From assembly GCF_958295425.1 (NCBI RefSeq), contig NC_081146.1, positions 4,836,041-4,900,040 on the forward strand: a stretch of DNA of 64,000 bases. The letters run 5' to 3'. Below the pieces are notes generated by a model. The model saw only the letters and a list, made by a program, of their open reading frames with translations. It searched no databases and was not told the DNA's origin. This document shows positions 1 to 11,990 of this stretch, piece after piece. Every line of letters starts with the position of its first letter. The stretch's first letter is position 1. This DNA comes from Solea solea (taxonomy: Eukaryota; Chordata; Actinopteri; Pleuronectiformes; Soleidae). The translations under genes were made by a program, and so were the position numbers.

Positions 1-402
1 TGGAAATATCAGGAAATTTGGCTGAAATGAATCAATAAGATTTCTTTTATTTGGGTGCATTCATCTGCAACAACCAAAAAAATATACAGTTTACAAATAC
101 AGACTAAAATAAAGAGTGACTATACTCATTTAAATGAGGAATGAAGTCCAGACAAGTTTGTGACTGTATGTGTGGATGCAAATGTCCAGAGAAGTCATTC
201 AGACATGTTCAGGAGCTTCTCCTGCCAGATTCCCAGTCAAAGTTCTGGTTAATGCCAAAGAGGCAGGGCACACACACAGCCTGAGAAGAGTGTAATGGAT
301 GAACTGCTAACCATGAAGTGGAATCAGAGCTGGCAGTGACTCACAGTCACCATGTCATACACAAATCACTGTGTGACTGAAAAAGGTTTATTGACTACTT
401 AC

Positions 403-1866
403 AGAAATGAAGATGTTGAGGAGGTTCTCGAGAGTTGGGAGCTGAGGGATGAGCTTCTGCACCACTTTGCTGAAGGCCTCAAAGATGGAGTGGTCGTAAA
501 TACTCGTCAAGTAAAAACTGAATGAGATAAAGAGGAAAAAAAGGAAGTGAGTGAGCGGTTACAAGCAGGAAACACATCTCACTTCCTTATAAAGCATGAG
601 AGAGCAGGTAAAATGACAAATTAGTCACAAGATCACATGAGAAACAGATGGTGGAAGGCAGAAAAGAGCCATTCATCAAAGTGTTTCAGTCAGAATTACA
701 AAGAAATGAAAATGAAACAGTTGGCAAATTGTCCCCATATGATAAAAACTGGATACACATAAGTCATGGGGCTGTGCTTGTCACCGAGTGATGAGTGTCT
801 GAGAAAAGTGGTGGCTTCAGCCAGCCGGACAGATGGACCAGTCTGCACTCACTTGGCAGTAGCACAAGTTTATAAAGCATTACAGTGACGGGAGCACCAG
901 AGGGTCACAAGGCAGAGAAAAAGAATATATGAAAATATAGAAACAAATACTACCATCAATCTCAGCCCACAAATAACAGTGCAGCCTGTTCCAACAGAAC
1001 CACAACATCAACACTAAAGCTGCTGAAGTTCTGACCCACCTCAGCCAAGTAAGCCTGGTAAATGTGGGCACACAGCTAATTTGACCCTTCACCCATTCAC
1101 TCACAGATTCACTTTTTTCCAGATATATTTTAGGCATTTATTACTTTATTTTGAACAGGACAGTAAGCGTGAAAGGAAATGCAGCAAATGTGCGAGAGTG
1201 AAGTCGAACCCAGGACGCTGCAGAGGCATCTGCATGGTTTGGTACGGTAAGCCCTCGACTGAGAACAGTACCTCACTTGGTAGGTGGTGTGCGGGCTGTG
1301 CCCGCGTCACTGTGGGTGGAGCTACACCGGCTCCCTCCATGATTGACATTACCATACTGTAGTAAATGTACCAGGTTTGCAGATCCCCAACCATCTTCAT
1401 TTTTGCCTAAACTGCCATCTAACTTTGCATCATTTATGTTTTTTATTATTTCTGTTTATTAGCTAAACCAAGTAATTGTGGCTTTAGGGAAGTAAATTAT
1501 AATTTTGGTGGTGATCTAGACACAGATCTCTCCAAACACTTGTTAACCATGTGAATTTGGTACCTCACTCAAGCCTATGTTATTATTTTTGTTGAATTCC
1601 AGATGTTGACTCGTATCCACATGGTAGAAAACTTGGTGACCTTGGCAGAGGTTTGTGCCTTCTCTAGTTATTATGATTAATATTTCAGCCATACAGGTGA
1701 TTTTCATTTGACCTCTGCCTTTTGCAGTATGAATCACAACAGCTCTGGTATCTGGACCACATGTCAGTGTTTCTTCATTAGGAGGTCAGAGAGGAATCTC
1801 TCAGTGACACGAAGAGAATGCAGATCATGAACAGGAGCAGCTACTGTGTGTGTGTATATATATACA

Positions 1867-1934
<68 letters not shown>

Positions 1935-4900
1935 TAAACATGCTTTCTAAATACATTTAATTAGATATGAATACACTGTAATGTATGGTCATATTGGCTA
2001 CAGTATCATGGGAGAAAACAAAGGAAAGTTAACATTGTCCAGAATTGCTTATTAAATCCTATTTTTAGAACTTTGTGTTGATATAAAATACTTCCTAGTA
2101 CAGTTACAACAGCATGACACAGATAAATAAAACAAACCCATGTGAGGACACAATCATCTTCAAGCAACTGTAGGAAGCAGTGCTGACTAAGTGTTCAGCA
2201 TCCTGTTCACACGCTCAAGTGTTAAAATGATCTCAACCCTGAATTTGAACGTGTTAAACTTACAATAAAAATACACTACACCACACTGCTGCCTTGTATA
2301 GTATGTGTAAAAACTGCTGCTTGTGTAATAAAACAATAAAAAATACACGGTGTACCTGAGATGTAGCTTCTCTAAGCTTGCGTCGGCCAGATCATCATTG
2401 GCTCTCTGGTGGATGTCTCTCTGAGTCTCAATCTTGTGATCATCGGAGAGGCCGTCCACTTTGTGTATGAACACCTCAAAGTTAATCTCTGGATTTACTC
2501 GATAGGCCCGCGATACAGTGAGGTGAAGCCTCCCCAGAGCCTCCACGTAGTCATCCTGAGAAGAACACAGTATCACATTAATAGTGATACACAGACACAA
2601 TAAATATCTTTGTAAATACTGAATAATTAAAAGACCCTGAAAGGTTAATTCTGAGACATGTCATGAGTCATGGACATATATACAGTAAATACCAGACGAT
2701 GTCAGGCAACTCCTGTCATTTCCGGCTGTTATTAAAAGTGAAGATAGACAAAGGGATTTTACTGGATCACCAAAGATCCCTCAGACAACAGAGGTGGATC
2801 AATGCTATAAATCACACTCAAAGCAAGCGCAGAAGAGTGATGGCAGCCCACAGACAACGGATTCTGCTTGTAGGGTGATCACTGTAGGGCTGCAACAATT
2901 AATCGATTAGTAAATGAATTGCCCAATTAATCATTTTACCCACAGGAACAGAAAAGCTTTTCCATGGAGGCCTCAGCTCAAAATATCCGAGTATATCCAG
3001 AAGCTGATATTTTTGCCTTCGGTGGAGTATCAGGGCAGAACGTTCTCAAAATGCTACTTTCATGATTTTTATTCCTACAGTAGTTTTCTAAAGAGTGATA
3101 TAATCATTCAAATGTTACTGAATCGTTAACAACACATTTTTATGGTGTCATAAGCGCTGAACACACTTTTTCCACTGCTTTACTGGGACATCATACTGCA
3201 TAAGTCACATGTCATAACTTCAGCCGTTATAGATAATTATCTTCCAAGACAGCACGCACACAAATGATCAGATCCATTACTTAATCAATGTCAGAAAATG
3301 TAATACAATATAATATAAAGATAAAGACAAATTAAAATAATCATGCCACAGCAAATTCCTGTCAATAAAACTGAATTATTAAAAAGGTATTACAATAACA
3401 TGGTTTTTTTTTTTTAGTCCCAAAAAAGCAGTTATTAACCGATTCCCCCGGACAGACTCAGGTGAACATCATCATCAAATGTGCAACTGTGTTGTCTTAA
3501 GGGAACACACCTCTCCTCAAATAACTGTGTGACCAACTGCTGAAACAAATTGAATCTTGAACCTCCTTGAGAGCAAATAAACTCTGCCATCAGAGCCGCA
3601 GCTGAGATTACTTCTTGAAAGCATTTAAATGTGAAGAGCATTGGCATAAAAGCCAAAGTGCAACTGTGTTCTATTCTGGTTCATTCTCTTCTACACAAAC
3701 CTGTCTTCTATTAATAGTCGGCAAACGATCGATTTTTTTGTTTACTTATAGGCATGAAACGTAAAAAAAACACACACACACATACATGAAAGTGAGTCAA
3801 AGTATTTCCTGGTTTTCTGTTTATCAAATTCAATGTCCAGTCATTGCCCACAAGGCAAGAGGAGCAAAAATCAATATTTGCACTCACGGTCAGCAGACCT
3901 GACACACAACCATGTTTTTCAGAGCAAGTCAAACAACACACCTCATGTTTATGACCATTCTTTTTCCCTGTTCTTTACCTGAGCGTCAATGACAAATATC
4001 AAAGCCCCGGTTCCTCTAAAGATCATCTCATAGTCGAAGGTCGGGTCGATGAAGTCAATCTGGCCAGGGAAGTCCCAGATCTGAAAGTTGACAAACGAGC
4101 TGCTGGAGATATCATCCTTGTAGATCTTGTTGGTGCTCTCCAGGAACAGGGTCTCATTGGGAGACATCTTGTGGAAAACCACCTGAAATGAGAGTTGAGT
4201 TAATCTAGTAGTAGAATAAATGCAGGTCTTTAGGTTATGGGGGAGGGACTCCAGACTTAGTCTAATACAAACCACAACAGTAATGTTAAATATAGATAAT
4301 AATAAACTTAAATAAATGATTGTTAATCGAGCAGGACAACAGGTGAGGAAATCTTCAGACTCTTGAAGATGCTGCTCTGAAAGGCACTAAAGACATGGAG
4401 GCAGATCTTCACTCTGTTTTGAACACAGCTGTGACTATAGATAATTTTGTGAAGTCGAGGACACTGCACTCACATTTGTTTGGACAACTTTGCGTCGAGT
4501 TGTGACGCCGAACATGATGTACTGCTGTATCACTCTGAAGTGTAATGGCTGTCTTGTTGTTAAGTTTTCCAGTGGGTATATGAGACATACAGAGATATAT
4601 CAAGAGTTCTTGTGTTTCCACTGAGTTTATATGGCATGTAGGAGTGCACACATTTTTAAAACCTGTGTGGGAAATACATGTCTATCATTTTGCTGTAAAA
4701 TGTAATTAATTAGTACACAGAATGTGTTTAGGGTTTTCCTCATTAGTTACACAGATTGAAAGGATCATCTTAGAGTATATTATCATGTCACTGTGACTCC
4801 TCATGCAGACATCACATGCAGGACATGAGGTAAAAGGACAAAAGATTGCAGACTCAGGGGTTTGATGCAACACGTCTCTCAACATTCAGCAGTTTTTCAG

Positions 4901-7426
4901 CTGCGTGGTTTCAAACAGGACACAATGAGGCAGTTGTAAAGTTAAGCGTAGTTCATGGTTGATCAGGGACTTGGTTGACTCTTACAGGACACAGTAACAG
5001 GTAGGAAATGGTGGAGGACGTGGGAGCTCTCGCTTCGCCATTTTGAAACTTGTCCCTCTGACTGAGGTCACAGTCCACCGAAGCAGAACAAAGCCAAATC
5101 ACATGTTTTTGAGCCAATATGGGAGGTGTACTGGGAAATATCAGGGTTTTGAGGGTGAGGGGATTACAGAAAAACAGAGCAAGTGTGTAAGTGAGCACTC
5201 CAGTACAGGAAAGTGCATTTCTTAACTTTTATGTCCTACAGGCAAAGCATGTAGGACTCGCTCCTGGCATGTCACGCCATATGCAGTCAGATTCTACTTG
5301 TCCTCTTGAATTTGGACATGAATAATAAAATATTATAGACGGAACCACTGCATCTTATCCATTATTCAAACACAATGCCAGTCTGAATGTGGCAGACATG
5401 AAGAATATTTTGGAGACATCTAACCTTGCTGTATAGTTAGATAAGGAAATGTGTTCAAATCAAGGCTGGAAAAACAAAATGTGTGAGGGCACATTATCAT
5501 ATTTTTATTTATACTGTATTCATATTTTGTATAAATTGTAACACAACTGCATTTAATTTAACCTTGAACAATCAAGTGAAGTTTTTATCGCAGGTATTAC
5601 AGCAGAGGTGAACCACCTACCCTGAAACAACCACCTACGCTAACATTGTCATAAAAAGGTATTACATTTTGGAGCTCTTTGGAAAACATTTCCCGCAACA
5701 AAAGCCTTATATTGTAGGCAAAGTGCACCTGGCTCTGCATGGTTTACCACTTCAGGTAAATACTTTTACTGGGTTGAGACAATTGGCATACAAAGTATAA
5801 GGTCTGCAACAACTTATTTACTTGATTAGATTGAATAAACATTCTCCGATTTCCTCCTTTAAATTGTGAATATGTTCTGCTTCTTTGCTCCTTTTACACT
5901 AAATTGAATATATTCAACTTGTGGAAAAAACAAGACATTTGAGGATGTTGTCATTTTGGGGTTTGGGAAATAATGATTGACCTTGCCAAAAACATTATAA
6001 ACTGCCATAAAATAGACTTTTTTTTGTTAACGTAAAAAGTTTGAATTGGAAATTAGATCATTGCAAATCACAATGTCCTGGAATGACTCTATAGATGCAG
6101 ACTCCCAACTGTGGCACTTTGAAAATGAATACTGGGACTGCATGCTGTTGAGTTAGGCAGCATTAACGATTATTCTGATAATACAACATTTGCCATGATC
6201 AAATTGTTGTGGGTGCTATCTATTGCAATGTACAATAACATCATGTATCATCGCATCCCTGATAGAATACTGCATGTGTGTGTTTACAGAACAGTAGATC
6301 CACTGCCACCCACCCTGACAGCTATGGAATGAATCTGTTTGAACAAATGCCAAAAATATATACTTTTTACCACCTATATTGAGTTAAATACTTATCACAC
6401 TAATTTGCATAATTACCCCTAGTCTTTCACCACAGTGACAAACAACAATGGTCTATAGGAACCTTTTATTTCCTTTCAAAAAAAAGTTCCTGGTACTTCG
6501 CTATTAAAATGTAGCTTTAGTTCCTTGAACAAAATGATTGTGGTACTTATGTGTTTTTTTATTGTTTTATTACACAAGCAGCAGTTTTTACACATACTAT
6601 ACAAGGCAGCAGTGTGGTGTAGTGTATTTTTATCGTAAGTTTAACACGTTCAAATTCAAAGGGTTGAGATCATTTTAACACTTAAGTGGTACTAGGAAAA
6701 TATGATTACAACAGAAAGTTTGATGTGACGTCTGTGGGCCCCCGAGGTCCCTTGAAACGCCCCTGAGTGAGTAGATAAAGACAGGGTGTTGTACTTAGTG
6801 CAGGTGTTGCACTCCTATAAAAACACAGTGTTGTGCAGAAAGGAAGGTGTGGTCGCTCTGCTGTCATGTGAGAGCTACACACACATCATCAGACCTGCTC
6901 TCTGTCGCGCAAATAATCTGACATGTTGAGCAAGCTGTGAGAGAACAGTCACGTGCTCTGTAGCCACAGATCCGTGCAGATGTTCCTTACGCTTCTGTCC
7001 ACCTGGTTTAAAATGAACTGCACGAGCTACATGAAGCTAACTACTCATTAGCTGCTGAGGTAACTTCCTCCCCTCCACTTGCTAGTAGCTAAGCGTGTTT
7101 TCCAGTGTAATGACTTACATCACATATGCTAAACTAAGTGGCTAGTTCTTCTGGCTAACATCCCACTGACTTGCGTGAAGCAGAAGAAGGAGTCGCTCCC
7201 CTCGGAAAGCTAACGACACTCGAGTGCCTCTCCCTACCTTCTGTATGGACGATTTTCCGCTTCGTCTCAAGCCCATGAGCAGTATTCTGGGTTTGCTGTC
7301 GGACGGCGACGGGCTGTCCTCAATGTCGGCCTCCTCCTCCTCTTCACCGTATCCGAAATCTTTGGGGAACGAATCCGCAACCCCGTAGCTGTCAGCCAGT
7401 GGCTCCACATCGTACTGAATCGACAT
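403..7426 (-). CDS. rragc: Ras-related GTP-binding protein C, exons 1-4 (3' part outside window)
   Basis: RagC is a Ras-like GTPase that pairs with RagA/B on the lysosome and recruits mTORC1 when amino acids are plentiful. Four coding exons are visible on the minus strand: 7238-7426, 3979-4182, 2356-2555 and 403-517. All have GT-AG sites and phases that carry through (236 codons). The first exon encodes the RagC-type N-terminus (MSIQYD..., [14 protein letters not shown]) and an acidic Glu run, then the P-loop GLRRSGKSS. Exon 2 carries the switch II motif DFPGQ. Exon 3 has the G4-like motif HKVDG and the block [11 protein letters not shown]. The C-terminal roadblock-like half (remaining exons) lies left of base 403. 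The N-terminus fits RagC rather than RagD. The intron 1 and intron 3 arms at 6553-6684 and 2214-2346 form an inverted repeat around exons 2-3 (see findings). Bases 1-402 are intron. Confidence 0.96.
1127..1250 (-). mobile_element. tRNA-derived SINE, 3' portion
   Basis: This lies in rragc intron 3. Read on the minus strand it contains a B-box-like GGGTTCGACTT, a TTTGCTGCATTTCC segment, and a tail with AACTGTCCTGTTC-type sequence followed by AATAAA. That order resembles a very common fish tRNA-derived SINE family recalled from other teleost genomes. The exact family and the 5' boundary are uncertain. Flanking bases 1250-1400 may belong to the same or another repeat. Confidence 0.55.
1845..1934. 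repeat. (TG)n/(TA)n microsatellite
   Basis: A short TG run leads into about 80 bases of nearly pure TA dinucleotides in rragc intron 3. Length is probably polymorphic. Confidence 0.95.
2214..2346 (+). repeat. Inverted repeat, arm A (rragc intron 3)
   Basis: About 133 bases that reappear, reverse-complemented and almost unchanged, at 6553-6684. Only a handful of mismatches and short indels are seen by eye. Arm A begins about ten bases downstream of the exon 3 donor in the transcript. Confidence 0.93.
2886..2935. repeat. Possible end of a dispersed element
   Basis: The stretch GGGCTGCAACAATTAATCGA and the AT-rich bases after it resemble the termini of a repeat family common in fish genomes. 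Only this fragment is recognisable, so the family is not named. Confidence 0.35.
6553..6684 (-). repeat. Inverted repeat, arm B (rragc intron 1)
   Basis: Reverse complement of the segment at 2214-2346, lying in rragc intron 1. With arm A it brackets exons 2 and 3. The near-identity suggests a recent duplication or a young interspersed element present twice in opposite orientation. Confidence 0.93.
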
Positions 7427-8340
7427 TTTGACCCAACGACTGTGGCTTCCCCTGCTCCCCCCCGAACTATTCACCACCACACCCGCAAACTCAAGCCACA
7501 CAATACAAATAGTTGGTCAATAATGTCTTGGCTAGTGGGAAACACAGAGCGTGATCCCACACATTTCCTTAGGATTTCCTCTACCTTGAAAATAAATCCC
7601 CCTTTGTCCGGCCTCTTGTTCTGATTGGCTCTCTGGGTTACGTTTTGAAAGGTGATTGGTCAAAACGTGTGTCACTCTGTTTGACGTGTGTCGCTGTCAC
7701 CTGACTAGTACTCAGACTTGTTTTGTGACCTATCACCCGAATCAGACTCAAATACGCCCTCGTGCCGCGGCTGTTTGAAAGCTGCCTGAGTTTCTGAGGA
7801 TAATATATTATTTACACATTAGATATCGACGGTTCAGAAACGCTACAGATCATGAATGTTGTTGAAAAGGAACCAAATAGAAAGTGGACAATTGTGCTGT
7901 TGCGCGATAGGAACAGTGGAGGGCGACAGACACCCGAAACACTCAAAGTGAGACGTTCAATATCTTTACAAACTGTCGGAATTTATATGAAAACTCATGT
8001 CCCATGGTATTATTCAAGACAAAGTCATGGTAAATGCTGAGGATTGAAATATCGTGCATGAAGTGTTTCCAAACAAATAAGATAGAATGTAATTTATTAT
8101 TTGGTTGAATGAATGTAGCATAAATATAACCAAATAGGGTTTGGATTTCTTGTTTTGTCATATTTGTATTTTGACGAGGAACACCTGAAAGCATCAGCTC
8201 TTGCTTGAAGGTAATAAACGAAACTGAAGTTGTCCTGTCCAGTATTGGCATTCTACTTGTAAACTAGTCACTGCGACTTCACACACTAAACTATATCGAG
8301 TTTATTTAGAGGAAATTCGACTGCACAGTCCTCATCACCA
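7427..8340. promoter_or_regulatory. Head-to-head rragc/mycbp promoter interval with paired CCAAT boxes
   Basis: These 914 bases separate the rragc start codon (minus) from the mycbp start codon (plus), so the two genes probably share a bidirectional promoter. Two inverted CCAAT boxes (ATTGG) at 7624-7628 and 7655-7659 are 31 bases apart, an arrangement typical of NF-Y promoters. There is no clear TATA box. Transcription start sites cannot be placed from sequence alone. Confidence 0.6.
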
Positions 8341-10456
8341 TGTCATATCATAGAGTAAGTGTGTTCGCTGTTACTTCATCTCACACTATACATGTTCGGT
8401 TAGTCCTGTGACTGCAGCTTTGCTAAGCTAACATTAGCAAGCTGGTTGGTAATTGATTAAACCTGCGCAATCGTTACAGCTATTGTTTTGTTTGAGAGAA
8501 TAAAGATGTTTGGAAATAAACCTCAATTTGATCGGTTAATGTCTGACCAAAACGAGTTTAATTGTTTTCGTTTGACCACATTTTCTTCTGCATGTCAAAA
8601 TACAAGTGTGTTAATTAGAGAAGCAAAAGTAATAGCTCTCGGATAACTTTGGAATAAATGCAATGTAAACTCAGCTCAATCAAATACTTCATTTTGTCTC
8701 CCACAGTCAATAAGCAAACTTAATCTGTTTTTAAAATGCAGTTATATCCACAACATTAACAACCTGGTGGAAGGTCAGCAAAATCACTGAATGTTCTCTG
8801 GCACCCTGTAAATACACTTTTGCTTCAACCCATATTTCAAGTCCAGTAACACACCTATTTACTACACTATATGGCAACACAAAGGAATTACTCACCTCCA
8901 TCACCTGTTTGAAAATGACTAACTTTCAACACATCGATCCAAAAGTATGGGATAGAGAGACACCAATTATTTCAATATCAGCAACTAAGATCTATTATCA
9001 AATCAAAAATGAATATAAGTAACAACTCGTGTAAAAATAACAGGTCCCCAAAAATGAATATCTAACTGACTCAGATGACTCACTGATACTCTTAATCAAC
9101 AAATGGGAAAATGATCAACATCTCAATGGTAATCAAGAGGCAAAATAAATGACGATGAGATGAAGGGCAAGTTAAGAAAGATAATATGACCACAAAGAGA
9201 CATAAGAAACACAAAGTAATTATTCAATCTTAGATCTTGTCAAAAAGTGTTCTATATTAAAATGTTACTGAATATAAATGTATTTATGATGTATTCTAGT
9301 AGTTTTTTAACCATGTAGAAGTTATTATCAACCATGCTGTTTGTCATTTCACTGTTTGTGTTGATTGCTGTTAAGCAGACGTGACAGTCGACTGCTTTGT
9401 AATCAAATGGATGTTTAAATGCTGATGCTTCTTATTGCAGGCTTCAGACACCAGGAGGGAGCAGTTTCGAAGATACTTGGAGAAAGCCGGAGTTGTTGAC
9501 AGTCTTACCAGAGGTAGTGACTCCTCTTCTCTTGTGTGTAGAACTAGCTTCACTCGGGTCTAGGGGACAATGTTATAGCAAAAGTAACAAAGGTAATGAG
9601 ACCAAAGACCAAAAACCAATAGAAAACATCAAAGTATTGTATTATGAATTGTTACAGATGTGTCCATATTAATATTAATTAATTCCTCAATTATTCTGTG
9701 ATTATATTTTATATCTGTTTTGTTCTTGTTTGTTTTGTTTTTAGTACTCGTGGCTTTGTACGAACAACCTGAAAGGCCCAACAATGCACTGGAGTATCCT
9801 TTGATATACAACAAATTCTGCTTGACATTTGCAAATAATGATGCACAAAAGTATATTTGGTGGTAAAGTGAGCACGCAAGGGTGACAGTTAGGCAGAATG
9901 TTGTTGTCTGAGGCAATATTCTCAGAAAAAAGTGTTGTACTAATTTGAACTGAGTGTTTGTTACTGCTACAGCTTCACACTAAAAGCACTGAAGGTGGTT
10001 ATTGAGCTAAGTACAGTAATTAGCTAAACAACAGTAATTGTGGATCAGTGATCCGTGAAGAGCTGCAGTAAAGTGAGGTGGTCAACTTCCTTTTTCTGTT
10101 CCCCACTGTCTGCAGCATTAAATCAGACTCCTGTCTGTTGCCACCACAAACATTAGCCACAGCTCAACTCAAGAGTACCACTTTAACCAACTCCTTCCAG
10201 ATTTGTGAAGCAGCACCTTGATGCTGCAGGCCTGACTTTGACTGACACTGAGCATCTGCAGCAGGAGGTGACTGACCTGAGGCAGAGGTGTGCACGTCTA
10301 ACAGAGGAAAACAGAGACCTCAAAACAAGGGTAAACTGGACACAAGACATAAAACTGTCATCATGCTGTTAAATGCAACTAACGTGACATTTGCCTCTGT
10401 CTCTGCAGCTGCAGCGCTATGAGCTGGAATCAGAAGGTGGCGCCACAGCTGAATAG
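8341..10456 (+). CDS. mycbp: MYC-binding protein (AMY-1)
   Basis: A small protein that binds the N-terminus of MYC and also AKAP/cilia-associated partners. Five coding exons: 8341-8355, 9441-9513, 9745-9793, 10201-10330 and 10409-10456, all GT-AG with continuous phase. Together they encode 104 residues (human MYCBP 103). The start ATG is followed by only five codons before the first donor, matching the tiny first coding exon of the family. Exon 2 carries REQFRRYLEK.GVVDSLTR and exon 3 VLVALYEQPERPNNALE. Exons 4-5 form the C-terminal heptad-rich coiled coil (LQQEVTDLRQRCARLTEEN). The gene runs opposite to rragc and converges with gja9. In human, as recalled, MYCBP is on the same strand as both neighbours. 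Confidence 0.96.
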
Positions 10457-10824
10457 ACCACAGCAGAGCTTTGGTTTGTTTTTTGTTAATATCACTGGCA
10501 CTTTGAATTTTTTCTACATAAGAGAACAATGTTAAGTTAAAGCCAATCTTTTTTTTAAATATAGATTGTGCTGCTTTTCCTGGGTTACTTTTCTGTTTGT
10601 TTAATGTAATGTGTCCTCCACTGTACAGTATGTTTGTGAGTTGTTGTATCGTAAGCCTGAATGAGAAAGTGCCCTCATGTCAACTCACTTCTTTAGACTT
10701 GGTTAATCATTTGTTTTGAAGATGTCAGTAACCAGTGTTTAGTTACACTGCTAATCATGTTATTTTGTTTTATTTTACATTGTGATAAAGATGAAAACAG
10801 CCAAAAGATGTCATATAATTGTAA

Positions 10825-10830
10825 AATAAA
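10825..10830 (+). terminator. mycbp polyadenylation signal AATAAA
   Basis: A canonical AATAAA 369 bases after the mycbp stop, the first clear one downstream on the plus strand. Confidence 0.75.
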
Positions 10831-10849
10831 GCACTACATTGTAGGCCTA

Positions 10850-11736
10850 CTTAATGGTGAATGCTGAAGTTCTCTGATTGAACTCTTTTCTGTTCTAATA
10901 TATCAAATTTCAGGCCTTTTGATGGAATATGAGGATATAGATATTTACTGTGGCTAGGTATAAATGTATATAGTAAGTACTCAATAATTACTAGAGGCTA
11001 ATGTTATTTTGGATGTGACTTTTCCACCTATGGTCTCAGCTTGCCTCGACTCACCTCGGAACGGCTGACTTGGTTTTACATGCTACACACACACAAACGA
11101 GTGACTACTGACTTGTAAAGCAGTTGTTTTGAGTGTAGCTGAATCATTAGAATCAGTTCATCAAAAATACGTGTTCAGTAGTTCCTCCATGACCAGAGCA
11201 CAGACTCCGTCTGACACAGTCCCTGGACTGAAATACAGCGGTGAGGCGAGGCTGTGGAAACACGCCATAATAGAAACAGCCTGTAACAATCGCCTACACC
11301 AAATTGTGTTCTGTAGATCAACAATGTTATGTGTGATATTAAAATGTCTTGAGTTTAACTTGGTGAAAGATGCAGAGACCCAGGCGTTACATAACCAGGA
11401 CTACTGAAGGATTTACACTTGCACTGATGCAAAATGAAAAAAAGAAGTGTGACATTGGTTTAATCAGACATCATCATTTTCAGTGAGTCCCTCAGGGACA
11501 GAGACAAAGCTGTCAACCAGGACATAAAAGCAAAAAATTTTCTGTTTCTGTGCTGATATGCTCTGATGGCAGCATGTGATACCGAGGAGAAAATATTGAG
11601 GCTTAGACAGAATACGCTTGTCATATCTCCCCTGCTGAACATAAAACAGAGATGCCGAGAAGAAAATGCATCACTGCCTCCTTCTAGCCTTCCTTCAGAC
11701 AGCAAAACGATACACGTTGGATTCCACTGAAACTGT
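10850..11736. other. Convergent spacer between mycbp and gja9
   Basis: It lies between the mycbp poly(A) site and the gja9 poly(A) signal. No conserved coding exon was recognised; short open frames here have no family features. Confidence 0.6.
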
Positions 11737-11742
11737 TTTATT
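11737..11742 (-). terminator. gja9 polyadenylation signal (AATAAA on minus strand)
   Basis: TTTATT on the plus strand about 250 bases past the gja9 stop, in the right orientation to end the minus-strand transcript. Confidence 0.65.
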
Positions 11743-11990
11743 CCAAAATGAGTGGGAAAAATACTTAAAACAATATTTTGTTTCTTATGTCATTTAAAGT
11801 AATTATTGCAGCAGTCAAACTTTAAACCAAGCAATGTTTATTTCATTTCAGTATTTAAAGTTGGGAGTATAGTAAGCAAGTATCAGTAACGCCTCCCCTG
11901 TTAGAAAACTCAATTCAATATATAAATTACAGTCTAATCTAACGTGAGGGCATATGTGACATTAATGCAAATGAGGAAACTCATCAAAGT

